A DNA stretch of 64,000 nt. Origin: Labilibaculum sp. (lineage in GTDB: Bacteria > Bacteroidota > Bacteroidia > Bacteroidales > Marinifilaceae). This document shows positions 1 to 8,826 of the stretch, piece by piece (within the stretch, counting starts at the first letter, position 1; each line of letters starts with the position of its first letter). The notes below the pieces were generated by a model that was not told the origin of the DNA, did not search any database, and was given only the letters and a program-made list of their open reading frames with translations. The stretch is from assembly GCF_963664555.1 (NCBI RefSeq), contig NZ_OY761461.1, forward strand, positions 2,170,001 to 2,234,000, given 5' to 3'. Position numbers and translations under genes: made by a program.

Positions 1-12
1 TTCTTAAAAAAC

Positions 13-2136
13 ATGAAAAGAACATTTTTAACGGCTTTTGCATTGCTGTCATTATTAAATACTTCAGTAAAAGCTGATGAGATTCCAAATCCTGCCAAAG
101 ATACAACGGCAGTGAAACACCTGAATTTATCAGAAGTTAAGATTAACGCATCACGTGTAAATGCAAAAATGAAGGATCTTCCTCAAAAGGTTGAGGTGCT
201 TACGCGAAGAATGATTGAAGCGACTCCTGCAGTTGATATGGGTGAGTTGTTAAAGAAGACTTCAGGTGTTGATATTATTCAATATCCAGGAATTTCTTCA
301 GCTGTTAGTATGAGAGGTTTTGCACCATCTACATCAAACAAATACAATGTGATTTTAATCGATGGAAAACCTGCAGGAACTACCAATATTGCAACAATAG
401 ATATGTCGAATGTAGAGCGGGTTGAAATTTTAAAAGGCCCTTTTTCAGCACAATATGGCTCTTCGGCTATGGCCGGAGTAATCAATATTGTTACCAAAGA
501 GAGTACGCAAAGTATTACCGGAAATGCAAGTGTTTCTTACGGAAGCTTCGAAACATATACAGGTAGTTTAAATGCCGGTGGTGCTTTATCTGAATCTATG
601 GATTTTGATGTGAGCTGCAATTACCAAAAACAAGGAAAGGATTATAAAATTGGGAAAAATAATATTTATGATAAGGATTATGCAGAAACCATATTAGATC
701 CAACTACCTACGGTGAGAAAATGGAGCACTCGCAATTCGAAAGACAGAATGCAAGTGCACGTTTAGGTTTTATTTTAGATGAGAACTGGAAAATCAATAT
801 ACATCAGTCGGTGTTTATTGCCAATGATGTTGAAACACCAGGTTCTTTTTGGCATGTGAATGGTATGAATTCAAAAGATATGAATAAGTATACAACAAGT
901 GCGGATGTACTGGGAAAAATAGGAAATCATAAGCTTAGTTTATCACCTTTTCATACAAAAGAGGAATCAACTACATTCAATTCTAAATATGGAGATACAG
1001 AAAATATTCATAAAAATTACGGTTTTATTCTTCAGGATGCTTTTAAAGTAGGAGAGCACTCTTTTGCTTTTGGTATTGATAATAAAAATGATGTTTCTGA
1101 AAGTAATAAATGGAATACTTTGGGTGATATTACAGCCCCTTCTACTCCAAAATATAAAAATGTATCGACTGGTATTTTTGGTCAGGTAAATACAAATACT
1201 TTAGATGGAAAATTGAATATTGCCATAGGAGCGAGATATGATTTGGTGAAATTGAAATTGGAAGCAGACGATTTATTAGGAAATGAAGCAAGTTCAGAGG
1301 AATACAACGTGTTTACGCAAAATGTGGGGGTAAAATATGAATTTCTTGAAGGGTTAGCGGTTCATTCAAGTTGGGGAAATGCATTTTATGCTCCTGATGC
1401 TTTTCAAAAGGCAGGAATGTATACCACTGCATATGGAATCACAAAGGGAAATCCAAATTTGAAGGATGAGCAAAGTAATACTTTTGATGTTGGATTTGAA
1501 TATAAGAATTTTGGGAAAGGATTTAATTTCGATTTTACTTATTTTAAAACACATCATAATAACATGATCGTTAGTTATTCTGTAGACCCGGATGGCACAG
1601 CCTGCAATGGTGATGAGTATAAAACATACAAAAATGCCAATTTTGCCGATATGGATGGAATTGAAATTGAATCATCATTTGATTTCGGCGCATTGGCAGA
1701 TTACAATTATTCCTTGAAACTATATGCAAATTATACTCATATCATTGATGCGATAGTAACTCAGCGAGTGAAACAAACTGATGGAACTTATAAAAATGAA
1801 GAAAGTCAGATGAGATATGTTCGCGATAATAATGCCAATTTCGGTATCGAATTCGATAATTTAAATGGACTCTCTACTCGTTTAAATGCGCGTTATATTG
1901 GTCATAGATATGAAGATAATTGGTATACATATTATCCAATTCGTACTAATGTTACTGAAAAAGTTCTTCGTCACCCTGTTTCAATGGTATTTGATTATTC
2001 AGCAAGCTATACAATTAAAGAAAAATATACCATTGGTTTGTCGGTATCTAACTTATTGGATGAAAACTATACCGAAAAAGATGGATACAATATGCCGGGT
2101 AGGGCAATAACTGCTAAGTTCGGTTATAAATTCTAA
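13..2136 (+). CDS. TonB-dependent outer-membrane receptor
   Basis: This is a 707-residue TonB-dependent receptor that should import a ligand across the outer membrane using TonB/ExbBD energy. A signal peptide occupies about residues 1-21 (cleavage near KA/DE). The plug domain (about 45-165) contains the family patterns VSMRGF, VILIDGKPAG and VERVEILKGPFSAQYGSSAMAGVINIVTK. The remainder is a 22-strand-type barrel ending in the aromatic residue expected for BAM-dependent insertion (GYKF). There is no SusC-type N-terminal domain and no SusD partner, so a metal-siderophore, cobalamin or other small ligand is more likely than a glycan. The ATG is 12 bases from the window edge, so upstream regulation is not visible. 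The substrate cannot be read from the sequence. A damaged second copy of its last ~30 codons lies at 2451-2543. Confidence 0.93.
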   Translation: MKRTFLTAFALLSLLNTSVKADEIPNPAKDTTAVKHLNLSEVKINASRVNAKMKDLPQKVEVLTRRMIEATPAVDMGELLKKTSGVDIIQYPGISSAVSMRGFAPSTSNKYNVILIDGKPAGTTNIATIDMSNVERVEILKGPFSAQYGSSAMAGVINIVTKESTQSITGNASVSYGSFETYTGSLNAGGALSESMDFDVSCNYQKQGKDYKIGKNNIYDKDYAETILDPTTYGEKMEHSQFERQNASARLGFILDENWKINIHQSVFIANDVETPGSFWHVNGMNSKDMNKYTTSADVLGKIGNHKLSLSPFHTKEESTTFNSKYGDTENIHKNYGFILQDAFKVGEHSFAFGIDNKNDVSESNKWNTLGDITAPSTPKYKNVSTGIFGQVNTNTLDGKLNIAIGARYDLVKLKLEADDLLGNEASSEEYNVFTQNVGVKYEFLEGLAVHSSWGNAFYAPDAFQKAGMYTTAYGITKGNPNLKDEQSNTFDVGFEYKNFGKGFNFDFTYFKTHHNNMIVSYSVDPDGTACNGDEYKTYKNANFADMDGIEIESSFDFGALADYNYSLKLYANYTHIIDAIVTQRVKQTDGTYKNEESQMRYVRDNNANFGIEFDNLNGLSTRLNARYIGHRYEDNWYTYYPIRTNVTEKVLRHPVSMVFDYSASYTIKEKYTIGLSVSNLLDENYTEKDGYNMPGRAITAKFGYKF

Positions 2137-2146
2137 AGGATAACTT

Positions 2147-2440
2147 GTAAGCTTACACGTATCGTTTTCCAATAATAAAATGATCTATGTAAGCTTACAT
2201 GGCACATTATCAGAAAAAGAAATGGTGTTTGTTTCCTTACAAAGCATACTTTCGAAAAAAGAAATAGCAATTGTAAGCTTGCATGCTATACTTTCTAAAA
2301 AGAAAATGGTAATTGCAACCTTACACAGTATACTTTTAAAAAGAAAAGTGGTAGTTGTAAGCTTACACGGTATACTTTTTAAAAAGGAAATGGTAATTGT
2401 AAGCTTACAAAGCATACTTTTAAAAAAACAGATATATTTT
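2147..2440. repeat. Seven-copy 42-bp tandem array with phased palindromes
   Basis: Seven units begin at 2147, 2189, 2231, 2273, 2315, 2357 and 2399, exactly 42 bp apart. Each opens with GTAAGCTTAC, a perfect 10-bp palindrome, or a close variant of it (GTTTCCTTAC and GCAACCTTAC in units 3 and 5). Units also share a central TATACTTT-like stretch and an A-rich tail. Since 42 bp is about four helical turns, all palindromes face the same side of the helix. The unit is a multiple of three and open on both strands, so + strand reading gives a 14-residue repeat (VSLHxILxKKEMVI type). I see no start signal, export signal or family, and treat it as repetitive DNA rather than a gene. There are no spacers, so it is not CRISPR. 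Confidence 0.9.
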
Positions 2441-2450
2441 GGGACTAATA

Positions 2451-2543
2451 TTGTCAAATTTGCTTGGTGAAAATTACACCGAAAAAGATGGTTATAATAT
2501 GTATGGTCGATTGATAACAGTCAAATTTGCTTATCGATTCTAA
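2451..2543 (+). pseudogene. Duplicated C-terminal fragment of the TonB receptor
   Basis: Read from 2451, this stretch encodes LSNLLGENYTEKDGYNMYGR and then LITVKFAYRF and a stop. It is a diverged copy of the last ~30 residues of the receptor at 13-2136 (VSNLLDENYTEKDGYNMPGR, then AITAKFGYKF). No start codon or preceding barrel sequence remains, because the 42-bp array abuts it directly. It is therefore the 3' stub of a lost or recombined second receptor gene. It is followed by an intrinsic terminator at 2567. Confidence 0.85.
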
Positions 2544-2566
2544 AACAATTTTTATTCAGTATAAAA

Positions 2567-2599
2567 GGGGTGTTCCAGTTTTGGAATGTCCCTTTTTTT
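2567..2599 (+). terminator. Intrinsic terminator after the TonB receptor region
   Basis: An 11-bp stem (2567-2577 with 2582-2592, three G-U pairs) with a four-base loop is followed by seven T. It would end transcription from the first receptor and its duplicated tail. Confidence 0.75.
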
Positions 2600-2690
2600 A
2601 TTATTTACCGGTTATTAGTGGTTGATTTGCAATGTGTTTTATAATATTTTATAAATAAGAGATTCCTAAATCTGATTTTGATTTTTTTTA

Positions 2691-2698
2691 TACATTTG
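2691..2698 (+). promoter_or_regulatory. Bacteroidota-type -7 promoter element
   Basis: TACATTTG fits the Bacteroidota -7 consensus TAnnTTTG and lies about 10 bases before the first conserved bases of the cobalamin riboswitch, where a start site is expected. No convincing -33 element is visible at the usual spacing. Confidence 0.5.
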
Positions 2699-2704
2699 CA
2701 ATGC

Positions 2705-2885
2705 AATTGGTTCTCATATATCTGAATTAATCAGATAGAGATGAAAAGGGAATCCGGTTAAAGTCCGGAACTGTTCCCGTAGCTGTAAGCTCAGAAAAAT
2801 GCTTTTTCACCACAATGCCACTGTTCCGATACCTCGGGATGGGAAGGCCGAAAAAGTTGAGTAAGTCAGAAGACCTGCCAATGCA
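2705..2885 (+). promoter_or_regulatory. Cobalamin (B12) riboswitch
   Basis: Conserved blocks occur in the right order: TTGGTT near 2706, GATGAAAAGGGAATCCGGT, the CCCGTAGCTGTAAGC core near 2777, the B12 box GCCACTG at 2817-2823, GGGAAGGCCG, and AGTCAGAAGACCTGCC near 2864. Such RNAs bind adenosyl- or methylcobalamin and repress downstream import genes when the vitamin is plentiful. Here it precedes the BtuB-like receptor and the BtuG-like lipoprotein, which identifies that pair as a B12 uptake operon. Confidence 0.95.
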
Positions 2886-2986
2886 AACTTAATTTTCAAA
2901 ACATTCGGAGAAGATGTTTGGAAGACGATTGAATCATCTATTTCTTTTGTTCTGTCCTTGTGTTTTCTTCTTTATCAAATTATAAG

Positions 2987-4897
2987 ATGAAGTTGAAATT
3001 TTTATTTACAGTAATTGTAAGCTTTTTGAGTTTCGGTGTTTGGTCGCAAACCTTAGGTGTGGATACCATCCAGATTGAATCCATTGATATTGTGGCGCCA
3101 AGACTTCAACATTTTTCTTCCACCGAAAAAACTGTGCAAATTGATTCTATTCTTATCCAGAGGTACGATGGAAAGGATTTGTCGAGCTTACTTCAGAAAA
3201 CATCTTTGGTAAATATTTCTTCAAATGGTGCGTTTGGGGCTCTTGCTACGGCTGGGATGCGGGGTGCATCAGGAACACATACATCTGTGAATTGGAATGG
3301 GATTCCTGTTAATTCATTAACAACAGGTTCGGCAGATTTATCTTTAATAAATGCGGGTTCTTTTGATCAAGTTCAGGTGATTTACGGTGCCGTAGGATCT
3401 TTATATGGTTCTGGAACATTGGGTGGTGCTATTGAATTGTCAAATAAACCCGATTGGAAGAAAAAGTCGGAAATAGGATTGAGTTCTGAAATAGGCAGCT
3501 TCTCAAATTATAAAACAAAACTTTTTGGGAAATATTCCAACAAGTCAATTTCCTATTCCGGACAAGCTTTTTTTCAATATGGAAAGAATGATTTTTCATA
3601 CACCGATTTTCATGATTTTGGATCGCCCACTGAACGATTAAATAACAATGAAAACAGAGCATTTGGGACGATTCAAGACCTGCATTTAAAAATTAACGAA
3701 CACTATATTGATTTTGGGGTCTGGTATCAGGTGAAAGAGAAGAATATTGGAGGATTAATGGGAATTGGAGCACCAACCAGCTATCAAAAACAACGGGATT
3801 CATCTTTTAAAGCTTATGTGGGATGGAAAAAGTTAATTGGTAAATTTCGGATAGAAGCAAAATCGGCTTATTTATCAGATTATTTGAAATATACCGACAG
3901 AGGAAGTGCAACAAGTACTGGATATAAAATATTTTCAGAGATAGAATCGAGACGTTGGTTAAATGATGTCAACTTGAGATATTATTTCTCAGATAAATGG
4001 AGTGTTGACATAAATGGTAAATACAATTGGTTGAAAGGAATTACCAATAATTACGATGGTAATATTCATGAAAATGAGTCGCGTGCTACACTAGCAACTA
4101 AGTATACACCATTAATTGGAACATTCATTTTTACTTATGCTAAGGAGTGGAATTCGGAGGTTAATCCACCGGAAATGTATTCATTTAGTTCTCTTATTCA
4201 TCTATTTCCTGCTATTATAGATATTCGCAGCAAAGCATCAACTCATTATAAAAGACCAACATTTAATGAACGTTACTGGAATAACTCAGGGAATGTTGAT
4301 TTAAAATCAGAGAATGGATGGAATTACGAATTAGGAGTAGTGATGCTATCACAAAAGGCGTTGTATGGTGATATTACTCTTGATTTTAATGCGTATAAGG
4401 CCCGTAATGATGATTTAATTGCATGGCAACCAGGATCAGGAACACTTTGGAAACCGATCAATATTGGCAAAACAGTAATTCAAGGTGTTGATATTGAGGC
4501 AACTCATTTTCTGAAGGTCAAAAATAATAGTCTTCGAACTTCATTAAAATATGCCTATAACGATGCTTACAATAATGATAAGGAAAGCGATAACTATAAG
4601 AAAACATTGGCCTATCGTCCGCATCACATAGTCAAATTTTCTTCGGATTATTTGTTTGGAAAATGGGAATTTGGAATACTTGGAACGGTTCGCTCCAATA
4701 CCAATACCTGGGAAGGAGATCAGGTTGATGGAAACATGCTGATAGATTTAAATGGAGGATATCGTTTCGATACCAATTTTGCGAAAATAAAACTGACAGG
4801 TAGAGTTGAAAACCTGTTGGATGAATCATATGAAATTGTCAGGTTTTACCCCATGCCTGGCCGAGCTTATTATTTGGGGCTTAATGTAATTTTCTAA
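2987..4897 (+). CDS. btuB: BtuB-like TonB-dependent cobalamin receptor
   Basis: This is a 636-residue TonB-dependent receptor under a B12 riboswitch and 10 bases upstream of a BtuG-like lipoprotein, so vitamin B12 is the very likely ligand. I chose the ATG at 2987 over the in-frame GTG at 2960 because it starts directly with a signal peptide (MKLKFLFTVIVSFLSFGVWS, cleaved before QT). The plug (about 25-150) has IDIVAPRL, a possible TonB box region, then AGMRGASGTHTSVNWNGIPV and VQVIYGAVGSLYGSGTLGGAIEL. The barrel follows and ends in YYLGLNVIF with a terminal Phe. The NLLDESYE...MPGRAY tail is typical of BtuB/FepA-type receptors of this phylum. Regulation is expected at the riboswitch. The receptor family and context are strong; the ligand is inferred from context. 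Confidence 0.9.
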   Translation: MKLKFLFTVIVSFLSFGVWSQTLGVDTIQIESIDIVAPRLQHFSSTEKTVQIDSILIQRYDGKDLSSLLQKTSLVNISSNGAFGALATAGMRGASGTHTSVNWNGIPVNSLTTGSADLSLINAGSFDQVQVIYGAVGSLYGSGTLGGAIELSNKPDWKKKSEIGLSSEIGSFSNYKTKLFGKYSNKSISYSGQAFFQYGKNDFSYTDFHDFGSPTERLNNNENRAFGTIQDLHLKINEHYIDFGVWYQVKEKNIGGLMGIGAPTSYQKQRDSSFKAYVGWKKLIGKFRIEAKSAYLSDYLKYTDRGSATSTGYKIFSEIESRRWLNDVNLRYYFSDKWSVDINGKYNWLKGITNNYDGNIHENESRATLATKYTPLIGTFIFTYAKEWNSEVNPPEMYSFSSLIHLFPAIIDIRSKASTHYKRPTFNERYWNNSGNVDLKSENGWNYELGVVMLSQKALYGDITLDFNAYKARNDDLIAWQPGSGTLWKPINIGKTVIQGVDIEATHFLKVKNNSLRTSLKYAYNDAYNNDKESDNYKKTLAYRPHHIVKFSSDYLFGKWEFGILGTVRSNTNTWEGDQVDGNMLIDLNGGYRFDTNFAKIKLTGRVENLLDESYEIVRFYPMPGRAYYLGLNVIF

Positions 4898-4907
4898 TAT
4901 CGTAACT

Positions 4908-6299
4908 ATGAAAAGGTTTTTAAAATTGGGTTTGGGCTTGTTAATTGCAAGTTCTTTATTCGTATCGTGTTCTGATGACGATGATAATGCAATGCCGAAT
5001 CTGTCGGTGAATAATGGTATTGTTCTTGAAAATAGTGCTACAGCAGCTATTACAGGATCAGAATTAAATGTTGTAGATACTGATACAGATGAAATTGATA
5101 TTATATATACGGTAACAATTGCTCCTGAGAATGGTTTTCTTGCTAATACTGCTGATATTACAACTTCTGTAGCAAACTTTACTCAAGCCGATTTGACTGC
5201 TTCTAAAATTGTATACGTGCACGATGGAAGCCAAGCTTTAACTGATGAGTTTTCTTTTACAGTTACAGATGGAGACAATATATTGACAGGTATTTTTAAT
5301 ATTAGTATTGGTGAAAAGCAGATCGGCTATTTTTATGTGTTGAACGAAGGAAGTTCTAATGGTTCAGTTACAATGATCAATAGAAATAATGAGGTAACCA
5401 ATAATTATTTTTCATCAGTAAATAGTGGAGTTACTTTAGGTCAATATCCTCAATCTATGGCAATTAATGATGAATATGCATTTATTGTTGTAACAACGGC
5501 AAGTGGTGCCGGTTATGTTGAAGTTGTTACTGCTTCCGATTTTGTACATTACGCGACTATTGATGGTTTCTCTTATCCTAGAGAAATTGCTTTTGCAAAT
5601 GGAAAGGCTTACGTTTCAAATGGTAACGGAGCTGATGCTAATTATTCAAAACAGAATAATGAGGTTTACGTTATTGATTTAAAAACAATGACTAAAACCG
5701 GACAAATTGCGGTTGGTGCAGGACCAGAAAAAATGATTGTTTCAGGTGATAAGCTATATGTTGCAAACAGTGGCGGATGGTCGAACGACGACAATACTGT
5801 TTCGGTAATTGATGTTGATACAGATAAAGTCGTTGAAACAGTAACAGTAAAATCTTGTCCTAAAGATCTGGTTGTTGATGCGAATGGAAACGTCTGGGTT
5901 TATTGCGGAGGTGCTCCTGATTATTCAAACTATCCCAATGTGACTTATGTGAATGCTGGAATTTCTAAGATCAACACATCGTCCAGTGCGGTAACATCTT
6001 ATGATCTATCCAATTTAACCACAACAGGAATCAAGAATATTGCGATCAGTAAAGATGAAAAAACAGTATATTATATGTCTGATGCAGTATACGCAATGAA
6101 TATTACCGATACAGCTTTACCAACAACTAAATTTATTGATGCTACTTTCTACGGTATGGATGTTAATTTTGTTAATGGAAACCTTTGGTTGTGTGAAGGA
6201 ACAAATCCTGGAAAAGTAATTGTTTACTCTCCTGCAGGCAACAAATTAAAAGAATTTACCGTTGGGGCAATGCCTAATTCAACTACTTTTTCTTACTAA
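4908..6299 (+). CDS. btuG: BtuG-like surface lipoprotein (cobalamin-binding beta-propeller)
   Basis: This 463-residue lipoprotein probably captures B12 at the cell surface and hands it to the adjacent BtuB-like receptor, as BtuG does in gut Bacteroides. The signal peptide ends in the lipobox LFVSC (Cys21), followed by SDDDDN, an acidic stretch resembling the surface-export signal of Bacteroidota lipoproteins. Residues about 30-135 look like a cadherin/CSPG-type repeat (YVHDGSQALTDEFSFTVTDG). Residues about 145-463 form YncE-like propeller blades (VNNEVYVIDLKTMTKTGQIAVGAGPEKM-type repeats). It starts 10 bases after btuB, so the two are co-transcribed under the riboswitch, and it ends at a terminator. 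The extra cadherin-like N-terminal domain is the unusual part. BtuG identity rests on architecture and context. Confidence 0.85.
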   Translation: MKRFLKLGLGLLIASSLFVSCSDDDDNAMPNLSVNNGIVLENSATAAITGSELNVVDTDTDEIDIIYTVTIAPENGFLANTADITTSVANFTQADLTASKIVYVHDGSQALTDEFSFTVTDGDNILTGIFNISIGEKQIGYFYVLNEGSSNGSVTMINRNNEVTNNYFSSVNSGVTLGQYPQSMAINDEYAFIVVTTASGAGYVEVVTASDFVHYATIDGFSYPREIAFANGKAYVSNGNGADANYSKQNNEVYVIDLKTMTKTGQIAVGAGPEKMIVSGDKLYVANSGGWSNDDNTVSVIDVDTDKVVETVTVKSCPKDLVVDANGNVWVYCGGAPDYSNYPNVTYVNAGISKINTSSSAVTSYDLSNLTTTGIKNIAISKDEKTVYYMSDAVYAMNITDTALPTTKFIDATFYGMDVNFVNGNLWLCEGTNPGKVIVYSPAGNKLKEFTVGAMPNSTTFSY

Positions 6300-6324
6300 G
6301 AAATCGATTTTAATAAGATATTGG

Positions 6325-6358
6325 TGGTATTCCTAAATTTTAGGGATACCATTTTTTT
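6325..6358 (+). terminator. Terminator of the btuB-btuG operon
   Basis: A 10-bp stem (6325-6334 with 6342-6351, one G-U pair) and a seven-base loop are followed by seven T, starting 26 bases after the btuG stop. Confidence 0.85.
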
Positions 6359-6454
6359 ATATATGCTAATTATAAAAATATGGGAAGAGGAGGAATTATT
6401 TGCTTATTTTTAAAGCTCCAAAAGCCTAACACAAACCAATAACCAATTAATTCT

Positions 6455-8707
6455 ATGAGAACTTCTTTATTGTTCTTGCTGCTTTTAAGCGTACAAGTCA
6501 TGAATTCTTTAAATTCCAAAGCTCAATCAAATAGTTTGGTAAGTATTGTTCCCAAACCAGCCAGTATTGTAAGTTCCCAAGGTAGTTTTCTAATTGGGGA
6601 GAATACAAAACTTGTATTTTTTTCCGAGGTAGAAAACAGTGCGGTTTTAGCTGACTATTTGTCCGGTCAGATATCTGAACTTACTGGCTTGAGAATTTCC
6701 AATAAGATCTCTGATAATATATCGTCTGCCAATGTGATTTCTTTTAAACAAGTAAATGATAAACTTTGGGGGAGTGAGGAATATTCAATAATAATTGACG
6801 AAAAAGGAATTGCAATCGAGGCTGCCTCCGGAAACGGATTTTTTTATGGAATTCAATCGTTGTTGCAGTTAATTCCTTTACAAGGTGCTCTGGAATTGCC
6901 TTTTGTTAAAATATTGGATGCGCCGAGATATCCATATAGAGGAATGCATCTGGATGTTTGCCGTCATTTCTTCTCTGTTGATTTTATTAAAAAATACATC
7001 GATTTAATGGCGATGTACAAAATGAATACATTTCATTGGCATTTAACCGAGGATCAGGGGTGGAGAATTGAGATCAAGAAATATCCTAAATTGACAGAAG
7101 TAGGAGCTTGGCGTACCGAAAAAGACGGAAGTCGATATGGCGGGTTTTACACTCAGGAACAAATAAAAGAGATTGTTGCATATGCCTCAGATCGATTCAT
7201 TACGGTAATACCTGAAATTGAACTGCCCGGACATTCTGTTGCAGCATTGGCTGCTTATCCCGAATTGGCTTGTAACAAAGGTCCTTTTGAAGTTGAGAAT
7301 GAATGGGGTGTTTTCGATGATGTTTATTGTGCAGGAAAGGAAAGTACTTTCGAATTTTTGCAAAATGTAATGCTTGAGGTTATTGAATTATTTCCATCTA
7401 AATATATTCACATTGGAGGCGATGAGTGTCCAAAGGCAAGTTGGGAGAAATGTCCTTTGTGTCAAAAGAGAATGAAAGAAGAGGGACTGAAAGACGAACA
7501 TGAACTACAGTCTTATTTTATCCAGCGAATGGAGAAATTTCTTTTGACAAAAGACCGCAAAATAATTGGTTGGGATGAAATTTTAGAAGGCGGGTTGGCA
7601 CCAGAGGCAACCGTAATGTCATGGCGGGGAATTAAAGGAGGAATAGAAGCGGCAAAACAACATCACGATGTAATTATGACTCCGGGAACTCATTGCTATT
7701 TTGACCATTACCAAGATGTGAATTATATTGAACCAACTGCTATTGGAGGCTTTACTTCTCTGCAAAAAGTGTATGAATTTGAACCAACACCTTCTGAATT
7801 AAATGAAGATGAGGCAAAATATATTTTAGGAGCACAAGCAAATGTTTGGACTGAATACATGCAGACTTCTGATCAGGTAGAGTATATGCTTGCTCCAAGG
7901 ATTTGTGCTTTGGCAGAAGTTGTATGGTCGGCTAAAGGTCAACGAAATTGGAATGATTTTCAGGACAGAATGAATCATCAGTACAAATTATTGCATAAAT
8001 ATGAGATAAATACATTCATTCAGGCACCGCATGGAGGAGTTAATAAGAATTTCTTTTTTAATAAGATGGAAATGCCTTTAGAGGTAAAATTGCAGGATGC
8101 TGAAATAAGATACACACTTGATGGTACAGATCCTGATATTTATTCTACAATTTATAAGGAGGCAATAGAATTACAGACAACAACATTGGTTAAAGCTCAG
8201 AGTTTTCATGAATCGGGTGCTAAAAGTAGAATAAGGAATATCGGGTGTATTAAAATTGAGCCTTTGGTATCCGATACCATTTCAGAATTAAATGAAGGTT
8301 TGAAATACAAAATCTTAAAGGGAAAATTTTCTTCGATTCATAATGTGATTGAGGAAGAGGTGATTAATTGTGGAATTGTTGAGGAACTTAAATTTCCGGA
8401 AAATATTGAGGAGGAATTTTATGCCGTTGAAATAACCGGATATCTTACAATTGATGAAAATGCTACCTATACTTTTTATAACTATTCAGTAGATCCGGCT
8501 CTTTTTAGTATTGGTAAGCATGTTGTGATAGAATCGGATGGATTAAATTCAAGATTTGAACGAAGAGGACGCATTTACTTGAAACAAGGAGTGTATCCAA
8601 TCCGGATGTTGTTGGTGAAAAACACACCTTATGCCAATCAAAAATTAACATGGAGTTCAAAATTATTTGATCAAATGTCAATACCCTCAACTCATTTATG
8701 CCATTAG
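6455..8707 (+). CDS. GH20 beta-N-acetylhexosaminidase
   Basis: This exported 750-residue glycoside hydrolase family 20 enzyme should remove terminal GlcNAc or GalNAc from chitooligosaccharides, glycans or glycoconjugates. A signal peptide covers about residues 1-24. A GH20b-type N-terminal domain (about 30-150) precedes the TIM barrel, which starts at the classic YPYRGMHLDVCRHFFSVDFI. The catalytic pair is Asp323-Glu324 in HIGGDECPK, and substrate-assisted catalysis is the known mechanism. After the barrel, about residues 540-620 resemble the CHB_HEX C-terminal module (IRYTLDGTDPDIYS). The final ~130 residues resemble a PA14-like carbohydrate-associated fold, less certainly. It is monocistronic, with a terminator just after it. 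Confidence 0.93.
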   Translation: MRTSLLFLLLLSVQVMNSLNSKAQSNSLVSIVPKPASIVSSQGSFLIGENTKLVFFSEVENSAVLADYLSGQISELTGLRISNKISDNISSANVISFKQVNDKLWGSEEYSIIIDEKGIAIEAASGNGFFYGIQSLLQLIPLQGALELPFVKILDAPRYPYRGMHLDVCRHFFSVDFIKKYIDLMAMYKMNTFHWHLTEDQGWRIEIKKYPKLTEVGAWRTEKDGSRYGGFYTQEQIKEIVAYASDRFITVIPEIELPGHSVAALAAYPELACNKGPFEVENEWGVFDDVYCAGKESTFEFLQNVMLEVIELFPSKYIHIGGDECPKASWEKCPLCQKRMKEEGLKDEHELQSYFIQRMEKFLLTKDRKIIGWDEILEGGLAPEATVMSWRGIKGGIEAAKQHHDVIMTPGTHCYFDHYQDVNYIEPTAIGGFTSLQKVYEFEPTPSELNEDEAKYILGAQANVWTEYMQTSDQVEYMLAPRICALAEVVWSAKGQRNWNDFQDRMNHQYKLLHKYEINTFIQAPHGGVNKNFFFNKMEMPLEVKLQDAEIRYTLDGTDPDIYSTIYKEAIELQTTTLVKAQSFHESGAKSRIRNIGCIKIEPLVSDTISELNEGLKYKILKGKFSSIHNVIEEEVINCGIVEELKFPENIEEEFYAVEITGYLTIDENATYTFYNYSVDPALFSIGKHVVIESDGLNSRFERRGRIYLKQGVYPIRMLLVKNTPYANQKLTWSSKLFDQMSIPSTHLCH

Positions 8708-8712
8708 GTGTA

Positions 8713-8751
8713 AACAATCACCTATTTTCACTTAAATAGGAGGTTGTTTTT
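8713..8751 (+). terminator. Terminator of the GH20 gene
   Basis: CCTATTT (8721-8727) pairs with AAATAGG (8734-8740), extended by AACAA/TTGTT with small bulges, and is followed by a T run. Confidence 0.65.
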
Positions 8752-8826
8752 CTATTAAAAAAAATCATCATTGTCTCATGCTTGTAATTTTCTGATTTTA
8801 TGTATCTTGTATGTAAAAATTGAAAG

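Noticed and set aside
2147-2440. CRISPR array
   Set aside because: Units are contiguous with no unique spacers and no cas genes are present.
2180-2470. Open frames on both strands through the 42-bp repeats (about 90-96 codons)
   Set aside because: They result from a 42-bp period lacking stops. There is no start context, signal or family, and both strands are equally open.
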